A DNA stretch of 37,587 nucleotides from a virus, in the IMG/VR virus record IMGVR_UViG_3300030098_003895, positions 1-37,587 of that record; one strand, 5' to 3'. Under the pieces are notes generated by a model, which was given only the letters and a program-made list of their open reading frames with translations, ran no database searches and was not told the origin of the DNA. Below, piece after piece: positions 17,852-24,858 of this stretch (its first letter is position 1; each line of letters begins with the position of its first letter). Position numbers and translations under genes: made by a program.

Positions 17852-19146
17852 AAACTTGCCTCAAGCGGGTTATAAGAATTATCCGCAATGATTTGCGGCG
17901 CGTTGCGCTTGTCATCGAACTTGTCCAGCCCTACTGCGCAATATCGAAAAGCATCAGCCGCATGACTTGCCCACGTATGCACCGGCTTGTCCCTGAACCG
18001 GCGAGTGCGCTCGTCATACGCATAATGATAAAATCTCAACGCCTCGATACCTTCCCGGCACTTGCCGCGATCGAACCAACTCATGGGTATGAGCAACCTT
18101 GCGGCATGGATCCCATCGTGAATCGGAATCCGCGGCACAATGCGAAACGTCAAACCGAGCTCGTAAGCAACGTCCATGCGGCTCTTGCCGCTGGAAAACT
18201 CTGTTACACTTAAATCGTGCGGCCCAAAGTGCCGCGAATACACATAGTCCAAGCTCTGAAGGTGTTGGACATAGTGTGGCAACCCTTCTCCGCGGCTTTG
18301 GTAATAATCAATAAAATGGTAACTACGCCCAACGCGCTGTACAAACCAGATCGCCGTATAATCGTGGACGCCAATGTCCCAATACGTCTCAACCGGGTAG
18401 CTAGGATCGTACGGTACTTCTGAAATGCGCCCATCTTCATCCGCTTTCTGTAATTCCTTACCCCAGACGCTGCCGCGGGCGTTCGCCACCCAACTGCACT
18501 CAAATTCTTGTTGAAATTGATCTTCTGTCATTGTCGCTCGCGCCGCTGCGAGCTCGTCCTCATCTACAATGCCGGTTTCACTGGCGCGATACATCGCCCG
18601 GCCCCAACCGGGTGTCGTTTCAGCCGCCTCATACAGATCGAAAAAATTGTTGTGGCCTCTTGGTGTTCCTATGAACAGGCAACTGCCCTTCCTGTCTGAA
18701 AGGGCGGGTCTGATAATCTCAGGAAATAAACTTTCCGGGCAGTCGGCAACCTCGTCAATCACGCACATATCGAGGTAAATGCCGCGCAGCGAGCTTGGAT
18801 TTTCCGATCCCAGTAACTGGATTCGGGCTTGATTCTGGAAGTCAGCCCTAAGCTCAGTCTCGTTGTACGTCATGCCCGGTATGGTCGAGCAATAGTGCTT
18901 CAAATAATCCCAAGCGACCATCTTAGCTTGCACTCGTGTGGGCGCTATGTACGCCAATCGAGGCCGATCTTTCGGCTCGAGGATGGCGCGCTTTACGAGA
19001 TGGTTAATCGCCGCACAAGTTTTGCCGAATCGCCGGTGACATGAAACGACATTAAAACGATTTTTATCGATGAGCTCATGTAGCTCTTTTTGTAATGGTC
19101 TGGGCGTATAAGGGATCTCAATGTTAAGAGTTTTTTCCTTAGCCAT
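17848..19146 (-). CDS. Terminase large subunit
   Basis: 432 residues. A Walker A-like CHRRFGKT lies around residues 36-43. A Walker B segment (YLDMCVIDEVADC) lies near residue 130, with the coupling SLRGIYL stretch before it and the FIGTPRGHNNFF motif III after it. The C-terminal nuclease has acidic strands around TYWDIGVHDYTAIWF and HTWASHAADAFRY. It pumps DNA through the portal and cuts it. The ATG is preceded by AGGGAAA. The TerS type suggests headful (Sf6/P22-like) cutting, but this is inferred. Confidence 0.96.
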   Translation of the reverse strand: MAKEKTLNIEIPYTPRPLQKELHELIDKNRFNVVSCHRRFGKTCAAINHLVKRAILEPKDRPRLAYIAPTRVQAKMVAWDYLKHYCSTIPGMTYNETELRADFQNQARIQLLGSENPSSLRGIYLDMCVIDEVADCPESLFPEIIRPALSDRKGSCLFIGTPRGHNNFFDLYEAAETTPGWGRAMYRASETGIVDEDELAAARATMTEDQFQQEFECSWVANARGSVWGKELQKADEDGRISEVPYDPSYPVETYWDIGVHDYTAIWFVQRVGRSYHFIDYYQSRGEGLPHYVQHLQSLDYVYSRHFGPHDLSVTEFSSGKSRMDVAYELGLTFRIVPRIPIHDGIHAARLLIPMSWFDRGKCREGIEALRFYHYAYDERTRRFRDKPVHTWASHAADAFRYCAVGLDKFDDKRNAPQIIADNSYNPLEASL

Positions 19147-19251
19147 GTTTTCCCTGTTTTCTTGGTGGAGCCGAGCGGGAGCTGCCCCCGCTGTTTAGGG
19201 AACCACTCCAGTATTTCACATAGAGGATTCCCATCGATCTGCGCGGCCCCG

Positions 19252-19344
19252 CTATTTAGATTTTTTTGTTCCTTGGGGTTTTGGTTTTCTGGCACTGCCA
19301 TAGCGTTTGTACCCAGACTTGGCCTGTAATTTTTTTGGTGGCAT
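19252..19344 (-). CDS. 30-aa basic peptide upstream of terL
   Basis: A very short ORF, beginning MPPKKLQAKSGYKRYG and ending in KPQGTKKSK, with about one-third Lys/Arg. An AAAGGGAA ribosome site stands at proper spacing. It lies in the otherwise empty 411-bp gap before terL. It could be a DNA-contact peptide or only a leader. I am unsure because the ORF is short and has no recognised family. Confidence 0.38.
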   Translation of the reverse strand: MPPKKLQAKSGYKRYGSARKPKPQGTKKSK

Positions 19345-19411
19345 AGCGGTTCCCTTTCAGTGCGTCTGTGAGGCTGTCCCATGCACACATATCGTAGTAG
19401 ACAATCGGCGC

Positions 19412-19436
19412 ACGGATTTGGGGGGGTAGGGGGGTC
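19412..19436 (-). other. C-tract pair (possible packaging-site landmark)
   Basis: On the minus strand CGACCCCCCT is followed at once by ACCCCCCCAAA, giving runs of six and seven C separated by TA. Such paired C-tracts occur near the packaging sites and terminase genes of many tailed phages. Here it lies between terS and terL in a gene-poor stretch. There is no direct evidence for cutting. Confidence 0.3.
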
Positions 19437-19482
19437 GCGTTTCTGAGATTCGCACAATATGCCGGCGGTCTGTCGCCAGCCG

Positions 19483-19515
19483 TTGCGGAAACCTTGCGGA
19501 AACCTTGCCCTAACC
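19483..19515 (+). repeat. Tandem TTGCGGAAACC repeats beside terminase
   Basis: There are two perfect 11-bp copies, then a third degenerate copy (TTGCCCTAACC). The TTGCGGAAA core is the same as the repeats flanking attP at 31.26-31.53 kb, so these may be integrase- or Xis-type binding sites outside the attP region, or packaging-site repeats. Confidence 0.7.
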
Positions 19516-19532
19516 CATTGATATTATTGGCG

Positions 19533-19560
19533 TGACAGTCAGGCTATGAACCTGATGTCA
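19533..19560. other. Hairpin resembling the attP anticodon stem-loop
   Basis: The stem is TCAGG / CCTGA around a seven-base loop CTATGAA, extended by TGACA / TGTCA with one bulged G, giving ten pairs in all. The stem is identical to that of the tRNA-Met anticodon arm in attP (loop there CTCATAA). It lies immediately after the stop of the small Zn-ribbon gene. Confidence 0.55.
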
Positions 19561-19755
19561 TGCCGTGTTGCGAATGCGACGCATCCACACATCCTCGTGC
19601 GCGAGATTGGCGACATCATTGTCCTTAGACAATCCGTTATCTGCACGTTCTCCGTTGCAGCAATCTTGAACCACACGCTTGCATGCATCGCACTGCACAT
19701 GTCCATTGACATGCGTGTAGCGCGTCACCTGTCCACACCAAGGGCATGCGCTCAT
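19558..19755 (-). CDS. Small Zn-ribbon protein between terS and terL
   Basis: A short protein with a clear four-Cys ribbon: CPWCGQ near the N-terminus and CDACKR ~17 residues later, followed by a CCNGE pair. The remainder is charged and His-poor. From ATG 19755 it has 65 residues; an ATG at 19785 would give 75 and overlap terS by 26 bases. Neither start has a strong ribosome site. Location suggests a packaging-associated DNA- or protein-binding accessory, but no family is recognised. Confidence 0.55.
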   Translation of the reverse strand: MSACPWCGQVTRYTHVNGHVQCDACKRVVQDCCNGERADNGLSKDNDVANLAHEDVWMRRIRNTA

Positions 19756-19759
19756 CGCA

Positions 19760-20173
19760 TTATTGAGATACTTCAACTGCACCATTCCCCCAGCTCAATG
19801 TAATTGCACTCGGCTGGTCAGCATCATCCTTACGAACACGTAAGCCATTGCTCTGCACCTGCCTGATGAACTTGTCCTTGTAGTCAGCCTCGAGGCGGCG
19901 ACGATTCACCTCAGCCGTTGCAAGCTTTGGATCGTCTGGCAATGGCAGCTCGATCAAGTCAATGATCTCGTCACGTAACCGCTCGGCACGTATCGCTTGT
20001 GCTTTGCGATAGAGCTCGTACGCATCGTCATCCTCTTGGATATGTCTAAGCACAGTTCGGTCAGAAGGCAGCTCGGGATCCTCTCGACAGATCCGGGCAA
20101 GCGACATCCCCTCAGACATACGCTGGCATATCACTTCAAACACTGTACGCTTAATGCGTTCACGTTTCGCCAC
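19760..20173 (-). CDS. Terminase small subunit (Sf6 gp1-like)
   Basis: 137 residues. The N-terminal helix-turn-helix (EVICQRMSEGMSLARICRE, then PSDRTVLRHIQEDD) is followed by the long helix AYELYRKAQAIRAERLRDEI. This matches the Sf6 terminase family. It recognises the packaging site and regulates TerL. It starts with GTG with GAGGTGA upstream, and is the first clear gene of the late operon after the terminator at 20.27 kb. Confidence 0.87.
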   Translation of the reverse strand: MAKRERIKRTVFEVICQRMSEGMSLARICREDPELPSDRTVLRHIQEDDDAYELYRKAQAIRAERLRDEIIDLIELPLPDDPKLATAEVNRRRLEADYKDKFIRQVQSNGLRVRKDDADQPSAITLSWGNGAVEVSQ

Positions 20174-20181
20174 AACTCACC

Positions 20182-20250
20182 TCAAAACGGCATTGTTATT
20201 TTGCATGCTGCGAGCAATAACGTAAGCAGCAACAGTGCTAATCCAGCCAT
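20182..20250 (-). CDS. 22-aa lipoprotein-like leader peptide (doubtful)
   Basis: The ORF reads MAGLALLLLTLLLAACKITM, a hydrophobic segment followed by a lipobox (LAAC). It lies between the terminator and terS, ending inside the terS ribosome site, so translation could couple to terS. The ribosome site (GGTGTGAT) is weak and the peptide is very short, so it may be chance. Confidence 0.25.
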   Translation of the reverse strand: MAGLALLLLTLLLAACKITMPF

Positions 20251-20263
20251 ATCACACCACAGC

Positions 20264-20288
20264 AAAAACCCCGGCGTTAACCGGGGTT
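20264..20288 (-). terminator. Terminator between early and late operons
   Basis: A perfect 8-bp stem AACCCCGG / CCGGGGTT with loop TTAACG is followed on the minus strand by TTTTT including the stem end. It follows the HTH gene that closes the early operon and precedes terS, as a late-gene control terminator would. Confidence 0.85.
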
Positions 20289-20377
20289 CCTGACTTCAAA
20301 TAATGGGAAAAAAGGAACAGTCACCATGACTGTAAAGATTTACTACAACATTTCGTACGCAATGTAAACACTAACGT

Positions 20378-20767
20378 CTATATTTTGTACCATAGCTCAA
20401 CCAACGCTTTCTCGAACCGACGCTTCACAGTCTGAGCATGCAGCCCCATGATGCGCCCAAGCTTAGCCCACGCCGGTCCTCGAGATCGACGCGCCGCACT
20501 ATGCGCCACGGCCCACACCAATTTTCGGTCTGGCACATCCAGCAACAACGTCAACCTCAACGCCTGATCATATCGCGTTACCTCCGCACTATTCGCCGCC
20601 CCCAACCCAACCTCAGCATCATTGTACCCATAAGCCAACGCCGGGTCAGGCAAAGCCTCGGGCATATTACCCTTGACCCTCAAGTCATAAGCTCGAGGCA
20701 TTTTACGCTCAGTCTTAGCTGCCTCGAAAAACAGCTCACACAAATCATCAACGCCATTGATCACCAT
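20378..20767 (-). CDS. Sigma-like HTH protein (DUF6362-like), candidate late regulator
   Basis: 129 residues. The C-terminal half (LVWAVAHSAARRSRGPAW, then KLGRIMGLHAQTVKRRFE) is a sigma-70 region 4-like helix-turn-helix, as in the DUF6362 phage family (recalled). The N-terminus contains ELFFEAAKTERKMPRAY. It is the last gene of the replication operon and lies immediately before a strong terminator and the late genes, like lambda Q or phage late sigma-like regulators. GAGG stands upstream of the ATG. Regulation of late transcription is inferred from position and fold only. Confidence 0.68.
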   Translation of the reverse strand: MVINGVDDLCELFFEAAKTERKMPRAYDLRVKGNMPEALPDPALAYGYNDAEVGLGAANSAEVTRYDQALRLTLLLDVPDRKLVWAVAHSAARRSRGPAWAKLGRIMGLHAQTVKRRFEKALVELWYKI

Positions 20768-20799
20768 TTCTCAACCTCACCACAAAAATGGTCGATTCG

Positions 20800-20900
20800 G
20801 ACACCGCATTTCCGCATGCCTATAGGCATTTGCGGTGTTTGCGGTGTGTATCCCGCATATCCGCATACACCGCTTTTCGGTGTTTGCGGTGTTTGCGGTG
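20800..20900. repeat. Iteron cluster with palindromes, candidate replication origin
   Basis: Four perfect copies of the 9-mer TTTGCGGTG start at 20829, 20838, 20883 and 20892. A fifth with one change (TTTTCGGTG) starts at 20874. Between and beside them lie a perfect 14-bp palindrome ATGCCTATAGGCAT and an imperfect inverted repeat GCGGTG..TAT / ATACACCGC (20841-20873). The cluster lies next to the primase-helicase gene. Iterons plus stem-loops beside a helicase gene are classic origin architecture. Confidence 0.6.
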
Positions 20901-21041
20901 TTCATCAAACCGCCTACCTTTCAGCAATTGCGCCCATAATCTTGTCGCTTGAAGCGCACTTGGCCCAACGTCAGGCGTTGCCTCTTTACGCTTGCGAATT
21001 GTCGCTTTTCCTTTTCGCCGGCCTTCATCATCAATATTCAT
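20820..21041 (-). CDS. Small basic protein with HRK repeats
   Basis: 73 residues starting MNIDDEGRRKGKATIRKRK. The C-terminus is built from repeated His-Arg-Lys triplets (EHRKHRKHRKAVY, THRKHRKCL) encoded by the TTTGCGGTG iterons on the other strand. The ATG overlaps the primase-helicase stop (ATGA) and has a strong GGAGGTG site, so it is probably translated. Very basic, possibly DNA-binding. The repeats may be kept because of their DNA role rather than the peptide. Confidence 0.6.
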   Translation of the reverse strand: MNIDDEGRRKGKATIRKRKEATPDVGPSALQATRLWAQLLKGRRFDEHRKHRKHRKAVYADMRDTHRKHRKCL

Positions 21042-22894
21042 CCGCACCTCCATATCCATCGATCGTCGCGCATCAAAAACTCATCCGCGACCAACCCATC
21101 CAGTGCTCGATTAAATGCGGTTGACTTGTGTTTGGGATCATTGGTCATCCGCGGATAGCTGTTATGCCTGAGCTCATCCTCAGTGATGCATGGCAGCATT
21201 GGCCCATCGCTGAACACTTGCCGAGCTGTCGCACCGGCAAACAGTTGTGCCGCTACATTCCACAAAAGCTTTTGCTGTTTACCTGCCGGCTTGCGCTCAC
21301 GCTTGCGGGAGCTGGGCTCATCAGCCTCGATGACTATGCAGCTCGTTACCATCTTGCCTCGAGGGTTTTGGCCGAGCTCGACAATTTCCAGACCGAAATT
21401 ATAGACCCCAGTACACTCGAGCTCGCGCTGCTTGGTAACTACTGCCGTTGAAACATCATCGACCTTGTCGATCTCGATCTCTGTATCTGTGGCTGCGCGT
21501 AGCGCTGAGCTGCCTCGCGCTCCCGCTTCTTTCGCCTTACCACTGTGGTGTATGATCATTACGTGCGCGTTGGTTACGTGCCTGAGCCGATCGCAGTTTT
21601 GGATCAGCGCATTCATGTCCTCGGCTGCATTTTCATTGCCGACCATGACCCTTGCGAGCGTATCCACCACTACCATCGAGATCCGACCATACTTGCGCTT
21701 GGCAAGGCGCACTGTGTTTATCAGCCGATCGATGTCGCCTTCCGGGTCCGACATATTTACCGTGCTTGGAAGTATCGCGAGCGGTATGCCCTCGACTATG
21801 CCGTGCTTTTTCTTAAAGGCGGCGACCCTGTTCTTGATGCCATGCGAGCCCTCTGCAGCTATGTAGATAACGCCGCCTTGCTCAACCTCGAGATCTCGCC
21901 AACGCCAACCCAGTGCTATATGCAATGAGAGATCAGACGCAAAGAAAGTCTTGCCGCAATTGCTCGGGCCGTAGACCACAGACATGGCACCGCTGATCAA
22001 GAGGTTCTCGACGAAATCATCAGCCGCTAACGATGGCTGGATCTGATCAGCCTCGAGCAGCTCAAAGACATTGCTCTCGTCTATAAGATCAACGACAGGA
22101 TCCTCGACAACATCAAACCTGCTAAGCAGATCGAGGATGTTTTGCCTCACCATCCTGTTATGAACATCAAGCCCGACAGTTGACCTGAGCTGATCAAAAT
22201 AGCCGTTCGCATCCAGCCAATCACTCATATCCGACTTGGCCGGCATATCCCTGCAGATATTGCACACGCGGATCTTGTCAGCGACCGGGTGCAGGTTCTC
22301 GACTATCTTGGGCGTGCGATCGTGCCCGGCTTGGTCGTTGTCGGGGATAATATAAACGTGCTTGCCTTTGAAATAAGGCTGCAGCTCCGCTTGCCAATTG
22401 CCAGCGCCCATTGGGTTGGTCGTTGCGACGATGCCAATCTCAGCCAGCCTGTCGGCATCTTTCTCACCCTCGACAATCACTACGTAATCTGATGCGGCCA
22501 TCTCAGCTAATCGGTACGGCACTACGTCGATGCCTTTAACGCTCCAGATAAACTTGGCCGGGTTATTGGGATCAGGCCGGCGAGGCCGAAAGTCTTTTGG
22601 CATGAACCGACACACCTGCATGTGCAGCTCGCCTTGTGCATTGTGGTAATCGTATTTCTTTACAATGATCCGAGGCCAACGAATTGTCGGCTTGTCTACC
22701 GGCGCAGTAAGGTACCCACCCTCGCCAGCCTCATGGTCAAACCATGCTCCTGTTTTTAGCTCGACAGATTTGCTGCCGTGACTGCCGAATCGGAGCTCAT
22801 GCGCATTGCTGAGGCGCGTGTTTGCCTGACCGAAATTTTGGACAGCCAGCTCACGCACCTCGGATACGCTTAGCTCAGAACGGGATGTCATCAT
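21038..22894 (-). CDS. Toprim/RepA-like primase-helicase
   Basis: About 618 residues. The N-terminal region (AWFDHEAGEGG, KFIWSVKGIDVVPYRL) precedes a Toprim fold (VVIVEGEKDADRL, then YIIPDNDQAGHDR). The C-terminal RecA-like ATPase has Walker A GPSNCGKT, Walker B ISMVVVDTLAR and the sensor VMIIHHSGK, as in AAA_25/RepA helicases. It lacks an N-terminal zinc finger. It is probably the replicative helicase, with Toprim-dependent priming or loading, and is the only replisome enzyme found here. It starts at the first of two ATGs that overlap the DDD codons of the upstream gene; GAGGG is the ribosome site. Confidence 0.88.
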   Translation of the reverse strand: MMTSRSELSVSEVRELAVQNFGQANTRLSNAHELRFGSHGSKSVELKTGAWFDHEAGEGGYLTAPVDKPTIRWPRIIVKKYDYHNAQGELHMQVCRFMPKDFRPRRPDPNNPAKFIWSVKGIDVVPYRLAEMAASDYVVIVEGEKDADRLAEIGIVATTNPMGAGNWQAELQPYFKGKHVYIIPDNDQAGHDRTPKIVENLHPVADKIRVCNICRDMPAKSDMSDWLDANGYFDQLRSTVGLDVHNRMVRQNILDLLSRFDVVEDPVVDLIDESNVFELLEADQIQPSLAADDFVENLLISGAMSVVYGPSNCGKTFFASDLSLHIALGWRWRDLEVEQGGVIYIAAEGSHGIKNRVAAFKKKHGIVEGIPLAILPSTVNMSDPEGDIDRLINTVRLAKRKYGRISMVVVDTLARVMVGNENAAEDMNALIQNCDRLRHVTNAHVMIIHHSGKAKEAGARGSSALRAATDTEIEIDKVDDVSTAVVTKQRELECTGVYNFGLEIVELGQNPRGKMVTSCIVIEADEPSSRKRERKPAGKQQKLLWNVAAQLFAGATARQVFSDGPMLPCITEDELRHNSYPRMTNDPKHKSTAFNRALDGLVADEFLMRDDRWIWRCG

Positions 22895-23225
22895 CAAAGC
22901 CCTCGAACTGCTCGGCGCGGCCTTCGGTATAGGCCAACGTGTAACAGCGCAAAGCCTCGAGCCATTCCTCTTTAGTTAATGTACGCAAATCAAATTTATT
23001 GATTGATTCGAGATACTGTCCGACCTGCTTGCCAGCCTCGAGTATCAACTTGTCTTCATCTGGTCGCCAATCCATTGCCCAGCCCAACCCCTTTTTTGCT
23101 TTTGTTTTCCATTGCCTTAAATGCTCTTGCGAGCAAAACCAAAGCGGCTCGCCCGGCAACCCAATAAGATCGGGTGCCAAGCCAAAACCGCGACTGCCGC
23201 GTTTACACAACGGACATAAATTCAT
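22875..23225 (-). CDS. Zn-finger protein with SSB-type C-terminal tail
   Basis: About 116 residues. The N-terminal CPLCKRGSRGFG and a later WFCSQEH look like a zinc finger. The second half (PDEDKLILEAGKQVGQYL, LRTLTKEEWLEALRCYT) is helical and recalls the DUF6511 phage family. The protein ends in FDDDIPF, the same as the last residues of E. coli SSB, which dock replication and repair proteins. It is not an OB-fold SSB. The reading from TTG 23243 is possible, but ATG 23225 overlaps the previous gene less. It precedes and overlaps the primase-helicase gene. Confidence 0.72.
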   Translation of the reverse strand: MNLCPLCKRGSRGFGLAPDLIGLPGEPLWFCSQEHLRQWKTKAKKGLGWAMDWRPDEDKLILEAGKQVGQYLESINKFDLRTLTKEEWLEALRCYTLAYTEGRAEQFEGFDDDIPF

Positions 23226-23571
23226 TGTGTCTGCGATACCCAATAGGCGAGATGTACTCGATGTTGAGTTGTTTGTTTTCCGCGAAACTTATTTCCTTGC
23301 TGACACCCTGCGACTCTTGCCAGCCATCCAGCATGAACACGTGAACCTCTTCCGATATGCGGAGCATGTTAATGCCGTGTATCAGCCAATCGCGGTAAGT
23401 CGGTGCCGTACCCTTGACTACGCATTGCTCAATAAAATGCCCATGCGCGATCGGGCTGAACGCCGCTTGGCCTTGCCTGATTAAATGTGAGGTGTACCGT
23501 GCAACCGCCGCGGCACGTTGGCTCTCAACGATTCTTGTATCCGAGCTGTAGGGAGATGCGACATATATCAT
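23203..23571 (-). CDS. DUF1937 / nucleoside deoxyribosyltransferase-like protein
   Basis: 122 residues. It opens with MIYVASPYSSDTRIVESQR, then ARYTSHLIRQGQAAFSPIAHGH, and has HVFMLDGWQESQGVSKEI near the end. This is the pattern of DUF1937 and the 2-deoxyribosyltransferase-like Rossmann fold: a SPY start, an H-x-H segment and a GWxxSxGVxxEI segment. A role in nucleotide or base metabolism is likely but the substrate is unknown. The ATG overlaps the upstream stop (ATGA); a GTG three codons earlier is less likely. Confidence 0.78.
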   Translation of the reverse strand: MIYVASPYSSDTRIVESQRAAAVARYTSHLIRQGQAAFSPIAHGHFIEQCVVKGTAPTYRDWLIHGINMLRISEEVHVFMLDGWQESQGVSKEISFAENKQLNIEYISPIGYRRHNEFMSVV

Positions 23572-23861
23572 TTTCCGCACTCCTTCAGCTTGATCTTGGT
23601 GATTTCTTTCTCTTCATAGAACTCATCAAGGCGATCACCGAGATGCTTTTTAACATCGTCGGTTTTCATGCTGCGCCGTTTTTCGGTCACAACCTGCGCC
23701 TCAAAACTCTGCCCCACACAGTCGCCTATCTCTTTAATCTCAGCGACGAGCTGCTCCTCGTCTTTTTTTAAGCCTTTAATAATTTTGCGAATTTCCGCGA
23801 GCTGGTCAGGCAACGTCATGTTTGATTGCGTTGCGTTTTGTTGAAAAGGATTACTGCTCAT
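23568..23861 (-). CDS. Coiled-coil protein of the replication operon
   Basis: 97 residues, Lys/Glu-rich and helical (LPDQLAEIRKIIKGLKKDEE, then DEFYEEKEITKIKLKECGK), after a short polar N-terminus. It is coupled by ATGA overlaps to both neighbours: the Cas4-like nuclease before it and the DUF1937 gene after it. It could be an accessory of the recombination module, but no named family is recognised. Confidence 0.66.
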   Translation of the reverse strand: MSSNPFQQNATQSNMTLPDQLAEIRKIIKGLKKDEEQLVAEIKEIGDCVGQSFEAQVVTEKRRSMKTDDVKKHLGDRLDEFYEEKEITKIKLKECGK

Positions 23862-24829
23862 ATCGGTGCTCCATCATCTGTCCACTCGTCACCGTTTTGC
23901 AGACGGTAACTGAGGGTGTTCTTTTCATCGTTGCTGGAGAGGAGAACGCCGGGAACAAGCGCCGGCCTGTAACGCTGATGGTTACAGCCGACGCGCTGCT
24001 TGGCTTTACTTATGATCGTGTCATCGAACCCGCATAACCAATCACCATGATCAACCGTCTGCGAATACAAACAGGTGCGACAGTTGCGCGGCGGCGTATG
24101 CCCATGATGGCAAATGTGATTAAACTCACACCAGTTGCATTGATAAAAACTGGCGTTCTCACTAATGCGATCAGGAATTATATGCGTGTTCTGAATGATC
24201 TGCCGGGCGCGATCGCTATAGTATTCAGCCGCACCCTTATCGTAGTCGGTGCGGATTGAATCCCACATGCGACCGCCGGCTGACGCAACCACCATGTAAT
24301 GGCGCGTCATCCCCCGGTACATCATGTATTGCTGCGCTTGCGCGTAGTAAGTTTCGTTCCATTGCTTCAGTACATTTTTCTCATGGTAATCGCGCTTGAA
24401 CTTTTGGAACTTGGCAAACGCCTGATCACCGACGCACTTGACCTCGAACACATGCCACGTTTTTGGTGCCTGTTTAATGCCAAGGATTTCACCATCAAGA
24501 TGACCGAGATAATGACCATTGTGATCAGCAACCTCGATCTGCTCGCCGGTTTCGGGATCTCTATCAATAAGAGTAATACCCTCGACCTGACGTAACCGCT
24601 CAATAATAAGATCCTCAGTGCGGTGACCATCAGCAAATCGCTTGAGCGTCAAAGCGTCAAACGGCTGACGATCAACCATTAAAAAGCCGTAGTATATTTT
24701 CCTTGGACACCCGCCGATCTGGCTGATGCCAACGTACGTACGTGCCGGTTCCCGGTTACCTGACACCTCGAGAGCTTCATCTGCTAACTCAAGAGTCGGG
24801 TCTACGCGCACAAGGTCGATCTTGACCAT
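23858..24829 (-). CDS. Cas4/exonuclease-like PD-(D/E)XK nuclease
   Basis: 323 residues. The catalytic series runs GCPRKIYYG, a GHRTE helix, GHLDGEILG (Asp), HVFEVKCVG (E-x-K) and the QAQQYMMYRG motif, in that order. C-terminal cysteines (CNWCEFNHIC, NCRTCLYS) with the early CPRK could hold an iron-sulphur cluster, as in Cas4/AddB-type nucleases. It probably resects DNA ends for the Sak4-like annealing system of this operon. The frame is open to a TTG at 24847, but ATG 24829 has a GAGGAG site six bases upstream. Confidence 0.85.
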   Translation of the reverse strand: MVKIDLVRVDPTLELADEALEVSGNREPARTYVGISQIGGCPRKIYYGFLMVDRQPFDALTLKRFADGHRTEDLIIERLRQVEGITLIDRDPETGEQIEVADHNGHYLGHLDGEILGIKQAPKTWHVFEVKCVGDQAFAKFQKFKRDYHEKNVLKQWNETYYAQAQQYMMYRGMTRHYMVVASAGGRMWDSIRTDYDKGAAEYYSDRARQIIQNTHIIPDRISENASFYQCNWCEFNHICHHGHTPPRNCRTCLYSQTVDHGDWLCGFDDTIISKAKQRVGCNHQRYRPALVPGVLLSSNDEKNTLSYRLQNGDEWTDDGAPI

Positions 24830-24833
24830 GACG

Positions 24834-24858
24834 CACTCCTCAATCAAAGTGAGGAGCG
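24834..24858 (-). promoter_or_regulatory. Hairpin sequestering the nuclease ribosome-binding site
   Basis: CTCCTCA and TGAGGAG pair perfectly across a seven-base loop, extending by a G-U and a C-G pair. The 3' arm contains the whole GAGGAG Shine-Dalgarno of the Cas4-like gene. An upstream hairpin (GCGAGGC, ATT, GCCTCGC; 24856-24872) overlaps its outer pairs, so the two would compete. This could be a translational switch in the early operon. Confidence 0.5.

Noticed and set aside
18993-19457. 154-codon minus-strand ORF overlapping the start of terL, with a Cys-rich N-terminus
   Set aside because: It starts at a TTG without a ribosome site, overlaps terL by about 150 bases in another frame, and loses any family-like pattern after the Cys-rich part. 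The C-tracts inside it better fit a noncoding role.
20317-20358. 13-codon plus-strand ORF with an AAGGAA ribosome site (MTVKIYYNISYAM)
   Set aside because: Too short to call, opposes the operon direction and no promoter is visible.
20829-20900. CRISPR array
   Set aside because: Repeats are only 9 bp, partly contiguous, without unique 25-40 bp spacers and without cas genes. The Cas4-like nuclease is a phage recombination enzyme.
20438-21124. 228-codon plus-strand ORF over the iterons and HTH gene
   Set aside because: It is antisense to three coupled genes, and its residues reflect the repeats read backwards. No ribosome site.
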